From the NCBI RefSeq assembly GCF_002217755.1, contig NZ_BCFL01000027.1:1-64000 (forward strand): a DNA stretch of 64,000 nt. The letters are read 5' to 3'. This document shows, piece by piece, positions 41,405 through 49,406 of the stretch (position 1 is the first letter of the stretch; the number at the start of each line of letters is the position of its first letter). The notes under the pieces were generated by a model. That model did not search any database, was not told the DNA's origin, and worked only from the letters and a program-made list of their open reading frames with translations. A program made the translations under genes and the position numbers. The DNA is from Streptomyces hyaluromycini. Its GTDB lineage: Bacteria; Actinomycetota; Actinomycetes; Streptomycetales; Streptomycetaceae.

Positions 41405-42790
41405 CTACCGCGCCCGCTCCCGCAGCGCCACCACCCCCGCCGCCCCCAGTACCGCCACCCCCGCGGAGACCGCCATCGCCACGTCCGCCCCGTGTGCCAG
41501 GCCGGTGCCGGACGACGTGGCCAGGGCGATGGTCAGGGCCACGCCCGCGCAGGAGCCGATGTAGCGGAAGGTCTGCTGGGCGCCCGAGCCCATCGCGGCC
41601 CGGGCGGCGGGGACCGACTCCACCGCCAGGAGGGGGAGCGCGGCGTTGAGGAGGCCGCTGCCCACCCCGCCCAGGACCAGGCCCGGCAGCAGCCGGGGCC
41701 AGGAACCCGCGTCCAGGGCGCCCAGCATGGCCAGCGCGCCGCCCGCGTGGAGGAGGAAACCGGCGGCGAGTTGCCAGCGGGGTGAGACCCGGCCCGCGAG
41801 GCGCTTCGCCTGCAGCGCCACCGTGAAGGACAGGCCGGACCAGAGCAGGAACAGCCACGCCGTGTCCATCGCGGACATTCCCAGCGTCTGCTGGAGCAGC
41901 GCCGGCAGATAGCTGAACAGGCCTATCACCGTCAGGCCCGTGACCAGGCCGCTGAGGGAGGAGGCCAGGAAGCGGGGGGTGCGGAAGAGGGCCAGGTCGA
42001 TCATCGGGGTCGACGAGAAGCGGCGCTCGACGAGGGTGAAGGCCGCCAGCAGGACGACCGTGGCCGCCAGCAGCAGGGCCACCGGTGCGCGCAGCCACCC
42101 GTCCCGGCCCAGGGTCAGTGCCGCCACCAGGGACACCAGCGCCAGCCCGAAGGTGAGGGCCCCGGCGACGTCCGGGCGGCCGCCGCGCGGTGAGCGGGAC
42201 TCCGTCAGCGTGCGGAAGGAGACTCCGGCCACCAGCAGCGCGGCCGCGCCCAGGACGGCGTACGCCACCCGCCAGCTGGGCATCGCGCCGGCGACCAGCG
42301 GACCGAGTGCGATGCCGCCGCTCACGAACGCGCCCCACACGCCCGTCGCGTGCAGCCGGCCGCGCGGGCTCGGGAACGCGGCCACCAGCAGGCCCAGGCT
42401 GCTCGCCAGGATCGCCGCGCTCGCCGCGCCCTGTGCCACCCGGGCCAGGGTGAAGGCCCAGGTGGAGGTCGTCAGGCCGCCGAGGGCGGTGGTCAGGCCG
42501 AGGGCGAGGGTGCCGGCGACGAAGACCCGGCGGCGGCCGTAGTCGTCGGCCAGGCTGCCGACCACCAGCAGGAGGGCGGCGAGGCCGAGCGGGGTGCCGT
42601 TCAGCAGCCAGGCCTGGGCGGAGAGCGGGGTGTGCAGGGCGGCGACCGTGTCCGGGAGCGTGACCATCGGGGCGGTGTACGTCATCAGGGCCACGGCGGT
42701 CGCGGCGCTGGTGAGGGCCAGGGTGGGGCGGCCGCTCCGGACGGGGGCCGGGGTGGCTTCCGTGACCGGTGCAGGGCTTGCACGCTTCAT
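41405..42790 (-). CDS. MFS efflux transporter, DHA2-like
   Basis: 461 residues from ATG 42790. Many hydrophobic helices across the length. The major-facilitator motif A is GSLADDYGRRRVFVAG after helix 2, and the helix-5 motif C-like GIALGPLVAGAMPSWRVAYA is present, typical of the drug:H+ antiporter branch. Reads as a 14-helix type with a long second half. Divergent from an HxlR regulator across a pair of identical palindromes, so it is probably an inducible exporter of a toxic small molecule. GAAAGAA lies ahead of the start; a frame extending to 42814 would start inside the operator. Confidence 0.9.
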   Translation of the reverse strand: MKRASPAPVTEATPAPVRSGRPTLALTSAATAVALMTYTAPMVTLPDTVAALHTPLSAQAWLLNGTPLGLAALLLVVGSLADDYGRRRVFVAGTLALGLTTALGGLTTSTWAFTLARVAQGAASAAILASSLGLLVAAFPSPRGRLHATGVWGAFVSGGIALGPLVAGAMPSWRVAYAVLGAAALLVAGVSFRTLTESRSPRGGRPDVAGALTFGLALVSLVAALTLGRDGWLRAPVALLLAATVVLLAAFTLVERRFSSTPMIDLALFRTPRFLASSLSGLVTGLTVIGLFSYLPALLQQTLGMSAMDTAWLFLLWSGLSFTVALQAKRLAGRVSPRWQLAAGFLLHAGGALAMLGALDAGSWPRLLPGLVLGGVGSGLLNAALPLLAVESVPAARAAMGSGAQQTFRYIGSCAGVALTIALATSSGTGLAHGADVAMAVSAGVAVLGAAGVVALRERAR

Positions 42791-42851
42791 GGTTCTTTCA
42801 TTGAACCTAGTCATGGGGGTACCGTAGCACCGTTGGTTCGTTCATTGAACC
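42791..42851. promoter_or_regulatory. Two identical HxlR operator palindromes
   Basis: GGTTCNTTCATTGAACC occurs at 42791-42807 and 42835-42851, 44 bp apart (about four helical turns on the same face). GGTTC and GAACC form the inverted arms. One copy abuts the transporter start and the other precedes the regulator gene, as expected of autoregulation plus repression of the transporter. Confidence 0.75.
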
Positions 42852-42882
42852 TGCGAGAGGGAAACTGACTAAGGTGGTCCCC

Positions 42883-43410
42883 ATGGCACTGGGCAAGGAC
42901 TACGCGACACAGGAGTGCTCGCTCGCCAGCGCGCTGGAGGTCGTCGGCGAGCGCTGGACCCTGCTCGTCATCCGCGACGCGCTCTACGGCGTCCGGCGCT
43001 ACAACGACTTCCTCGTCCACCTCGGCATCCCGCGCGCGGTCCTGTCGGCCCGCCTCAGGACGCTCACCGAGGAGGGGATCCTGGAGAAGCGCCGGTACCA
43101 GGACTCACCGCCCCGGGACGAGTACGTCGTCACCGAGCGCGGGATCGAGCTGTGGCCCGCCCTGCGCGCCCTCGCCGTCTGGGGGCGCGAGCACTTCACG
43201 GAACGCCGGCTGCGCTACTTCCGGCACGTGGACTGCGGGACCGAACTCGGCTCGTACGGCGAATGTCCCGCCTGCGGAACCGTCGTACCCGCCGCGGACG
43301 TTCTCCTCACGCCGGGGCCCGGACTCGACCCCGACCCGGCGGACCCGGTCAGCCGGGCGCTCCTCAAGCCCAAGAGGCTCCTGGAGCCGCTGGAAACGGA
43401 TCACGCGTGA
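42883..43410 (+). CDS. HxlR-family regulator with C-terminal cysteine pair
   Basis: 175 residues from ATG 42883. Winged helix: CSLASALEVVGERWTLLVIR, then LGIPRAVLSARLRTLTEEGI and the beta-wing RYQDSPPRDEYVVTERG, the HxlR signature. A ~45-residue extension holds DCGTELGSYGECPACGTVVP, a CxxC zinc-ribbon-like group often present in the larger HxlR proteins. The early C near residue 10 (QECS) could be redox-active. Expected to repress the divergent transporter gene. Confidence 0.9.
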   Translation: MALGKDYATQECSLASALEVVGERWTLLVIRDALYGVRRYNDFLVHLGIPRAVLSARLRTLTEEGILEKRRYQDSPPRDEYVVTERGIELWPALRALAVWGREHFTERRLRYFRHVDCGTELGSYGECPACGTVVPAADVLLTPGPGLDPDPADPVSRALLKPKRLLEPLETDHA

Positions 43411-43539
43411 GCCGCTGCCTACGGTCCAGTACGTGAACAGGCTCTTGCCCGTTGCACGCTCATCTTGGAGGATCGACCAGTCCTCCGATGGCTGCACCCA
43501 TCGGTCGGGCGACTGCTGTCAAAGGAGATGGTGACGACC

Positions 43540-44397
43540 ATGAAGCTGCTGCGAGTCGGTACGGCGGGGGCGGAGCGGCCCGCGCTGCTCGACGCCGAGG
43601 GTGTCCTGCGGGACCTGACGGGGATCGTCGACGACATCGACGGGGCGCTGCTCGCCGACGACGCGGCGCTCGGGCGCGTCCGCGCCGCCGCCGACGCGGG
43701 GGAGCTGCCCGCGCTCGACGCGACCGGGCTGCGGATCGGGCCGCCGCTGGGGCGGATCGGCAAGGTCGTGTGCATCGGGCTCAACTACCACGACCACGCC
43801 CGCGAGACGGGGGCCGAGCCGCCGGCCGAGCCGGTCGTCTTCTTCAAGGCCGCGGACACGGTCGTCGGGCCGTACGACACCGTGCTGGTGCCCCGCGGGT
43901 CCGTGAAGACCGACTGGGAGGTGGAGCTGGCGGTCGTCATCGGGCGTACGGCCCGTTATGTGGCCGACGACGAGGACCCGCTGGCCTATGTCGCCGGGTA
44001 CGCCGTCGCGCACGACGTGTCCGAGCGGGAGTTCCAGATCGAGCGGGGCGGGACCTGGGACAAGGGGAAGAACTGCGAGACGTTCAACCCGCTAGGGCCG
44101 TGGCTGGTGACCGCGGACGAGGTCGGCGATCCGCAGGGGCTGTCGCTGAAGCTCTGGGTGAACGGTGAGCTGAAGCAGGACGGGACCACGGCCGAGCAGA
44201 TCTTTTCGGTCGCCGAAGTGGTGCGGTATGTCAGCCGGTTCATGGTGCTGTACCCCGGGGATGTCATCAACACCGGGACTCCGGCGGGGGTCGCGTTGGG
44301 GGCGCCGGAGCCGAAGCCGTTCCTGCGGGCCGGGGATGTGGTGGAGCTGGAGATCGGGGGGCTCGGGCGTCAGCGGCAGGAGCTCAAAGACGCCTAA
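43540..44397 (+). CDS. Fumarylacetoacetate hydrolase-family protein
   Basis: 285 residues from ATG 43540 (MKLLRVGTAGAERP), with AAGGAG 12 bases ahead; the earlier in-frame ATG/GTG at 43528/43531 are alternatives. The FAH core is clear: IGLNYHDHARETG, VELAVVIGRTAR with the metal-binding E-x-E, DVSEREFQIERGG, DKGKNCETFNPLGPWLV and INTGTPAGVALG. Acts as acylpyruvase, hydratase or decarboxylase on 2-keto acid degradation intermediates; the specific substrate cannot be told. Alone in its direction; a hairpin repeat follows. Confidence 0.9.
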   Translation: MKLLRVGTAGAERPALLDAEGVLRDLTGIVDDIDGALLADDAALGRVRAAADAGELPALDATGLRIGPPLGRIGKVVCIGLNYHDHARETGAEPPAEPVVFFKAADTVVGPYDTVLVPRGSVKTDWEVELAVVIGRTARYVADDEDPLAYVAGYAVAHDVSEREFQIERGGTWDKGKNCETFNPLGPWLVTADEVGDPQGLSLKLWVNGELKQDGTTAEQIFSVAEVVRYVSRFMVLYPGDVINTGTPAGVALGAPEPKPFLRAGDVVELEIGGLGRQRQELKDA

Positions 44398-44479
44398 GGG
44401 GCGGGGGGGGGTGCTCTGCGCGGGCGGGTGCGGCTTCGTCGTGGTTGCTCGCGCAGTTCCCCGCGCCCCTAAAGGGGCG
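44398..44479. repeat. Streptomyces intergenic hairpin repeat with terminator
   Basis: GC-rich repeat whose right end GCGCCCCTAAAGGGGCGC (44463-44480) is a perfect hairpin between the convergent FAH and UPF0303 genes. The TGCGCGAGCAACCACGAC block (minus strand) is a common dispersed intergenic sequence of this genus. Confidence 0.6.
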
Positions 44480-44981
44480 CTACAGCTTGAGGAAGCTTTC
44501 CAGGGCCTCCACCACGAAGCGGTGGTCCTCCAGTTGGGGCAGGCCTGAGACCGTCACCGATCCGATCACGCCGGCGTTCTCGACGGTGATCGGGAACGAG
44601 CCGCCGTGGGCCGCGTACTCGTCCGGGTCCAGGCGGGAGGACTCCTCGAAGGTCGTGCCCTTGGCCCGGAAGCGGGCGCCGACCAGGTAGGACGCCGAGC
44701 CGTAGCGCTCCACCACCCGGCGCTTGCGGGTGATCCAGGCGTCGTTGTCGGGGGTGGATCCGGGCAGGGCCGCGTGGAAGAGCTGCTGGCCCGCGCGGTG
44801 GATGTCGACGGCCACGGGGGCCTGGCGCTCCCGGGCCATCTCCACCAGCAGGGAACCGAGGGCCCACGCGTCGTCGTACGTGAACTGCCGGAAGACCAGG
44901 AGTCGCTCCTGCTTCTCCAGCTCTTCCAGCGAAGGGGTGAGTTCGGGGGGCGAACCGCGGGGTGATCTGCGGGTGCTGCAT
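44480..44981 (-). pseudogene. Frameshifted UPF0303 heme-binding-like protein
   Basis: The downstream frame (from ~44940 to 44480) encodes LTPSLEELEKQERLLVFRQF, AWALGSLLVEMARERQAPVA, VDIHRAGQQLFHAALPGSTP and a complete UPF0303 C-terminus. That frame has a TGA in the intergenic junction and no start codon upstream of residue ~50. The natural start ATG 44981 overlaps the stop of the preceding oxidoreductase (TGATG) and reads MQHPQITPRFAP, which fits the family N-terminus, but it joins the rest only if one base is removed from a run of six C (plus-strand G run 44945-44950). Either a true frameshift or a sequencing error; an internal ATG at 44845 gives a 121-residue fragment. Confidence 0.7.
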
Positions 44982-46054
44982 CAGAGGGTCACCGTCACCT
45001 TGTCTCGCGCCGAGCGGCGGGCTGCTTCCAGTACGTCCAGGGCGGCGGCCGCCTCCAGTGCGGTCACCGGGTTGGGGCCCTCGCCCCGCAGGGCCCGGGC
45101 CACGGCCGCGTAGTACGCGGGGTAGTCACCGGGGAGGGTGGGGACGGCCCGGCCGCCGGTGACCGGGGACTCGCCGGCGCCGATACGACCGTACAGCGAC
45201 TCCGGTTCGTGGCCCCACGCGTCCGCGGCGCCGGGGCGCTCGCCCGTGCGCAGGGCGTCCTCCTGCGGGTCCAGGCCGTACTTGACGTAACCGGCCTTCG
45301 AGCCCAGCACCCGGAAACGCGGGCCGAGCTGGGCCGTCGTCGCCGAGACGTAGAGGTGGGAGCGGACACCGTTCGCGTGGGTGAGCGCGATGAACGTGTC
45401 GTCGTCGGTCTCGGCGCCGGACCGGCGGATCACCGACTCGGCGTACACCTCGGTGGCGGGGCCGAAGAGCACCAGGGCCTGGTCGACGACATGGCTGCCG
45501 AGGTCGTAGAGGAGACCTCCGATCTCTGCCGGGTCGCCGGACTCGCGCCAGCCGCCCTTGGGCTGCGGACGCCAGCGTTCGAAGCGGGACTCGAAGCGCC
45601 AGGGATCGCCCAGCGAACCGTCCTCAAGAAGCTTGCGCAGGGTGAGGAAGTCGTTGTCCCAGCGGCGGTTCTGGAAGACCGAGAGCAGCAGACCGCGCTC
45701 CTCGGCCAGGGCGGCCAGCCCGCGCGCCTCGGCGGCGGTGCCGGCGACCGGCTTGTCGACCACGACCGGCAGGCCCGCCTTGAGGGCGGTCGTCGCCAGC
45801 GGCACGTGCGTCTTGTTCGGGGACGCGATGACGAGGAGGTCGAGTTCCGCAGCCCGGTCGAACAGCTCGTCGGGGGTGGCGACCGTCCGGACGTCGGGGA
45901 ACTCGGCCTTCGCCTGCGCCTGCCGCTCGGGGTTCGAGGTGACCACCGTGTCCAGGCCGAGGCCCTCGGCGGCGGCGATCAGGGGGGCGTGGAAGACGGA
46001 TCCGGCGAGGCCGTAGCCGACGAGGCCGACGCGCAGGGGAGTGGCAGCTGTCAT
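44981..46054 (-). CDS. Gfo/Idh/MocA-family oxidoreductase
   Basis: 357 residues from ATG 46054. N-terminal Rossmann motif LRVGLVGYGLAGSVFHAPLI, then the conserved VVDKPVAGTAAEARGLAALA with the EKP-like lysine, and the C-terminal GGLLYDLGSHVVDQALVLFG, which contains the D..SH.vD motif. Uses NAD(P) to oxidise or reduce a sugar or inositol-like ring. Divergent from a ROK regulator across a nearly perfect palindrome, so sugar-controlled expression is likely. Its stop overlaps the ATG of the frameshifted UPF0303 gene. Confidence 0.92.
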   Translation of the reverse strand: MTAATPLRVGLVGYGLAGSVFHAPLIAAAEGLGLDTVVTSNPERQAQAKAEFPDVRTVATPDELFDRAAELDLLVIASPNKTHVPLATTALKAGLPVVVDKPVAGTAAEARGLAALAEERGLLLSVFQNRRWDNDFLTLRKLLEDGSLGDPWRFESRFERWRPQPKGGWRESGDPAEIGGLLYDLGSHVVDQALVLFGPATEVYAESVIRRSGAETDDDTFIALTHANGVRSHLYVSATTAQLGPRFRVLGSKAGYVKYGLDPQEDALRTGERPGAADAWGHEPESLYGRIGAGESPVTGGRAVPTLPGDYPAYYAAVARALRGEGPNPVTALEAAAALDVLEAARRSARDKVTVTL

Positions 46055-46061
46055 GCGTCCT

Positions 46062-46086
46062 ACTTTCGCAACGCTGTTGCCAAAGT
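46062..46086. promoter_or_regulatory. Operator palindrome for the ROK regulator
   Basis: ACTTTCGCAAC and GTTGCCAAAGT, separated by GCT, match as inverted repeats except at one position. It lies between the oxidoreductase and ROK starts and has the TTTnGCAAC type of half-site expected for ROK repressors. Confidence 0.7.
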
Positions 46087-46102
46087 GCAAGTGGCAGGGA
46101 GA

Positions 46103-47242
46103 ATGAGTGCCGTGAACACGACGAGGAGCGGACGACCGGGTACGGCCGGCGGGCGACCGGGTGCGGTCGGAGCGAATCTGCCGGCCATGCGCAGTCACAA
46201 CACCGCGCTGGTGCTGGATCTGCTGCGCACGGCGGGCGAGGGCGGCATCAGCCGGCTCGAACTGGCCGAGCGGACCGGGCTCACCCCGCAGGCGGTCAGC
46301 AAGATCACCGCCCGGCTGCGGGAGGAGGGTCTCGCCGCGGAGGCCGGGCGGCGCGCGTCCACGGGCGGCAAGCCGGCCACCGTACTGCGGCTGGTGCCGG
46401 ACGCCGGGCACGCGGTGGGGATCCAGCTCGACCGGGACGAGCTGCGCGCGGTGCTCGTCGACCTCGACGGCACGGTGGTGGCGGCGCGGCAGGCGGAGGT
46501 GGACCTGGGGGCCGGGGCGGAGGCCGTCCTCGGCGCGGTCGTGGAGCTGGCCGGGGAGCTGGTCGAGCGCGGCGGCGACACCCTGCTCGGGGTCGGGGTC
46601 GGGGCGCCCGGTCCGCTCGACCACATCCACGGGGTGCTGCACCGGGTCACCGGGTTCCCCGAGTGGGACGGCTTCCCGCTGCGGGACGCGCTCGCGGCGC
46701 GGCTCGGGGTGCCGGTCGTCGTCGACAAGGACAGCAACGCGGCGGCCCTCGGACTCGCCGTCGGCGGCGAGAGCGGGTCCTTCGCCTGCCTGCTCCTCGG
46801 TACGGGGCTGGGCGCCGGTCTGGTGATCGGCGACACCGTGCACCGGGGGGCGCGTACCGGGGCCGGGGAGTTCGGGCACCAGGTCGTCCAGCTCGACGGG
46901 CCGCCCTGCCACTGCGGCAACCGCGGCTGCATCGAGGCGCTGTGCCTGGCGGCGGTGGCCCGCGGTGACGTGGCCGAGGCGGCGCGGGTCCTCGGCGTCG
47001 GCGCCGCGAACCTGGCCGGCCTGCTCGACATCGACCTCGTGCTGCTCGGCGGCCGGACCATCGCGGCCGCGCCGGAGCCGTTCGTGCAGGGGGTCGCCGC
47101 CGTCCTCGACGACCACACCCGGCGGGAGGGGAGCCTGCGTACGACGGTCCCCGTCCGCCTCGCCCCCGGCGGCGGCCGGGGTGTCGCGGAGGGCGCGGCC
47201 CAGCTGCTCCTCGCTCCGCTGTTCGGACGCGCGGACGGCTGA
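46103..47242 (+). CDS. ROK-family transcriptional regulator
   Basis: 379 residues from ATG 46103 (GGGAG ahead). A basic leader, then a winged helix (LRTAGEGGISRLELAERTGL, TPQAVSKITARLREEGLAAE) and the ROK sugar-kinase fold: VGIQLDRDELRAVLVDLDG, LGVGVGAPGPLD, DKDSNAAALG, LLLGTGLGAGLV, GAGEFGHQVV and the zinc motif CHCGNRGCIEALC. The segment after the zinc site is shorter than in most ROK proteins (VARGDVAEAARVLGVGAANL). Likely a sugar-responsive repressor of the divergent oxidoreductase. Confidence 0.92.
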   Translation: MSAVNTTRSGRPGTAGGRPGAVGANLPAMRSHNTALVLDLLRTAGEGGISRLELAERTGLTPQAVSKITARLREEGLAAEAGRRASTGGKPATVLRLVPDAGHAVGIQLDRDELRAVLVDLDGTVVAARQAEVDLGAGAEAVLGAVVELAGELVERGGDTLLGVGVGAPGPLDHIHGVLHRVTGFPEWDGFPLRDALAARLGVPVVVDKDSNAAALGLAVGGESGSFACLLLGTGLGAGLVIGDTVHRGARTGAGEFGHQVVQLDGPPCHCGNRGCIEALCLAAVARGDVAEAARVLGVGAANLAGLLDIDLVLLGGRTIAAAPEPFVQGVAAVLDDHTRREGSLRTTVPVRLAPGGGRGVAEGAAQLLLAPLFGRADG

Positions 47243-47465
47243 CCGCTGTTCGGCACCGCCGAAATCCGCCGTTGTGGTTGATCGCCGTCGCGGCGGGGTG
47301 AGGAAGAGCGGCGGCTGGGTGGGGAAGAGCGGCGGCGGCGAACAGGGGGCGGCGAACAGGCGGCGGCGAACGGGGTACCGGCGACGGCTGATCGGGCGGA
47401 GTGTGTCCGTTCCCGTGGAGTGGCGTCCGGTGATCTCGGCCCGTGCCCGGCAGAGTCACCTGTCC
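47243..47465. repeat. Low-complexity GGCGGC-rich intergenic stretch
   Basis: Around 47295-47375 short units of the type GAAGAGCGGCGGC and GGCGGCGAACAGG recur imperfectly. Nothing else was recognised; the promoter of the surface-protein gene should lie near 47400-47450. Confidence 0.4.
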
Positions 47466-48467
47466 ATGCGCATGCGACTGAGCACTCCCCTGTCCCTCTG
47501 CCTGGCCGCCGCAGCCGCCGTACTCGCCCCCGCGCCGTCGGCGACGGCAGCCCCCGCCGTCGCCGGGACGTCCTGCGCGGGTGCCGACGAGCCGGGCTTC
47601 CCCCTCACCACCCGCCTCCACGACGGCCCCTCGTCCTACGAAGCCGGCGGCGGCTTCGGCACCTGGTACCTCGACCTCACCAACACCACGGGCCGCACCT
47701 GCACCGACGTCCACCCGGTCGTCGTCCTCGTCGACGACAAGCGTGCCCTCAAGCCGTCCCAGACCGAGCTGGAGTTCTACGACGGCCCGCGCACCCGCCC
47801 GGTCCCGCTGACGGTGACCGACGAGTCCGAGCTGGTCGGCGTGTTCGACGGGACCGGCTTCCCCGGGTTCACCGTGGCACCCGGGGCGACCGTCTCGGTC
47901 AAGGTCAGACTCGCCGTCACCTCCGACGCCGTACGCAACGGGGTCACGGCCAACGCGGCCGTCGTCCAGCGGCAGGGGTCGGACGGCGAGTGGGTGGGGG
48001 AGTCGAACGACTACCGCTTCGGCATCGGCGGCGAACCGCCGCCCCCGCCCGCGAGCATCGCCCCAGCCGTCCCTTCCGGCGGCGCGCAGGTCGGCCCGCA
48101 GACGCCCCGGGGGACCAGCCCCGAAAGCCCCGAAGGCACGGAAACCCCCGAAGGCACGGAAACCCCCGGAGGTCCCGAAAGTCCCGCCGACCCCGACACC
48201 AGCCCGGGGGCCAGCCCCGGAGCCACTCCCGGGGGCACCCCCACCGCCTCGCCCGGCGGCAGCGCCCGACCCTTCACCGACGAGGCCCGGGGAGGCGGGG
48301 ACGGCGGCACGGGGGCCTGGGACGCCGAGGGTGCCTGGGCGGCCGGGGAACGCGCCCGCGAACTGGCCCGCACCGGCCTCGGCCTGGCCCACGGCCTGTT
48401 CACGGCCGCCCTCGCCCTGCTCACCGTAGGAGTCGGCGCGTTCCTGCTGGCACGCCGACGGCGGTGA
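47466..48467 (+). CDS. Surface protein with LAxTG sorting signal
   Basis: 333 residues. Signal peptide LSTPLSLCLAAAAAVLAPAP, cleavage after ATA. A ~150-residue beta-rich domain (GGFGTWYLDLTNTTGRTCTD; DESELVGVFDGTGFPGFTVA) with two cysteines, then a repetitive Pro/Glu/Gly/Thr stalk including a 12-base DNA duplication. The C-terminus is ELARTGLGLAHGLFTAALAL with hydrophobic span and RRRR: LARTG is the LAxTG signal cut by class E sortases, so it should be covalently attached to peptidoglycan by an enzyme such as that at 39348. Ligand or role unknown. Confidence 0.82.
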   Translation: MRMRLSTPLSLCLAAAAAVLAPAPSATAAPAVAGTSCAGADEPGFPLTTRLHDGPSSYEAGGGFGTWYLDLTNTTGRTCTDVHPVVVLVDDKRALKPSQTELEFYDGPRTRPVPLTVTDESELVGVFDGTGFPGFTVAPGATVSVKVRLAVTSDAVRNGVTANAAVVQRQGSDGEWVGESNDYRFGIGGEPPPPPASIAPAVPSGGAQVGPQTPRGTSPESPEGTETPEGTETPGGPESPADPDTSPGASPGATPGGTPTASPGGSARPFTDEARGGGDGGTGAWDAEGAWAAGERARELARTGLGLAHGLFTAALALLTVGVGAFLLARRRR

Positions 48468-48509
48468 CCCTCGTCCGGTGCGGGAGGCGCCGTCTGCGAC
48501 CATCCCTGC

Positions 48510-49265
48510 GTGGACTACCCGAACGACCAGGCCCCCGGCGCCCCCGTCCGCTCCGGCATCCCCGAGCACGGCCGCATCCCGAAGTACTACGCGGTCAAGG
48601 CGCGGATCGACCGGCTCGTCGGCGAACTGGGGGAGGGCGGTCTCATCCCCACCGAGCGTGATCTCTCGGAGGAGTACGGGGTCGCCCGCGAGACCGTCCG
48701 GCAGGCGCTGCGCGAACTGGTGCTTGAGGGCAAGCTGCGCCGGCAGGGCCGGGGCACGGTCGTCGCGGGGCCCAAGCTGGAGCAGCCGCTCTCCCTCGCC
48801 AGCTACACGGAAGGCGTACGGCGCCAGGGCCGCACCCCCGGCCGCAGCCTGGTCACCCTCGACCGCTTCCCGTGCCCGGCGGCCCTCGCCGCCGAGACCG
48901 GCCTGGAGCGCGGCGAACCCGTCTGGCACCTGGAGCGCGTGCTGCTCGCCGACGACGAGCGGGTCGGCCTGGAGAGCACGTACGTCGCCGTCGCCCGGGT
49001 CCCGCGCCTCGACTCCGACTTCCACCCCGACTCGTCCTTCTACGGCTACCTGCACGAGCAGGGCATCGCCTTCGGGGACGCCGACGAACGCATCGAGACC
49101 GTGCTGGCCACCCCGCGCGAGGCCCTCCTCATCGGCACCCCGCCGGCCCTTCCGATGCTGCTGATCCACCGGGTGTCACGGGACACCGAGGGGCGGCCGC
49201 TGGAGCGGGTGCGGTCGCTGTACCGGGGGGACCGGTTCTCGTTCACGACCCGTCTGCGCGGCTGA
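48510..49265 (+). CDS. GntR-family regulator with UTRA domain
   Basis: 251 residues from GTG 48510. Winged helix at ~25-90 (KYYAVKARIDRLVGELGEGG, TERDLSEEYGVARETVRQAL, LEGKLRRQGRGTVV), then the UTRA effector domain (ASYTEGVRRQGRTPGRSLVT to LYRGDRFSFTTRLRG). This HutC-type subfamily binds sugars, amino acids or phosphonate-related ligands. Placed immediately before the FAD-oxidase/phosphonatase/ABC genes, it most likely controls them. Confidence 0.9.
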   Translation: MDYPNDQAPGAPVRSGIPEHGRIPKYYAVKARIDRLVGELGEGGLIPTERDLSEEYGVARETVRQALRELVLEGKLRRQGRGTVVAGPKLEQPLSLASYTEGVRRQGRTPGRSLVTLDRFPCPAALAAETGLERGEPVWHLERVLLADDERVGLESTYVAVARVPRLDSDFHPDSSFYGYLHEQGIAFGDADERIETVLATPREALLIGTPPALPMLLIHRVSRDTEGRPLERVRSLYRGDRFSFTTRLRG

Positions 49266-49301
49266 AAAGCACCGATTCGGGATACTTCTGCCCTCTCTTG
49301 A

Positions 49302-49318
49302 TTATCACGAAAAGATAA
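49302..49318 (+). promoter_or_regulatory. Candidate GntR operator
   Basis: TTATC and GATAA separated by seven bases in a short AT-rich patch about 90 bases before the FAD-oxidase start. The only AT-rich inverted repeat between regulator and operon. Confidence 0.4.
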
Positions 49319-49406
49319 CGGGTCTAGCCCAAATGTGATGGCCGGTTCACGCTCTCGTTGGCAGCCGGACCTTTCCGGTTCCCCAGTCGCGAGGAGCGTG
49401 GCGGTC

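Noticed and set aside
44981..47116. A 711-residue minus-strand frame covering the Gfo/Idh/MocA gene and the whole ROK gene
   Set aside because: Only the part from 46054 has family motifs and a ribosome context; the upstream 350 residues are the shadow of the ROK gene in a GC-rich genome.
46647..49169. An 840-residue minus-strand frame across the ROK, surface-protein and GntR genes
   Set aside because: Low-complexity Gly/Arg/Ala translation with no motif; it is opposite three well-supported plus-strand genes.
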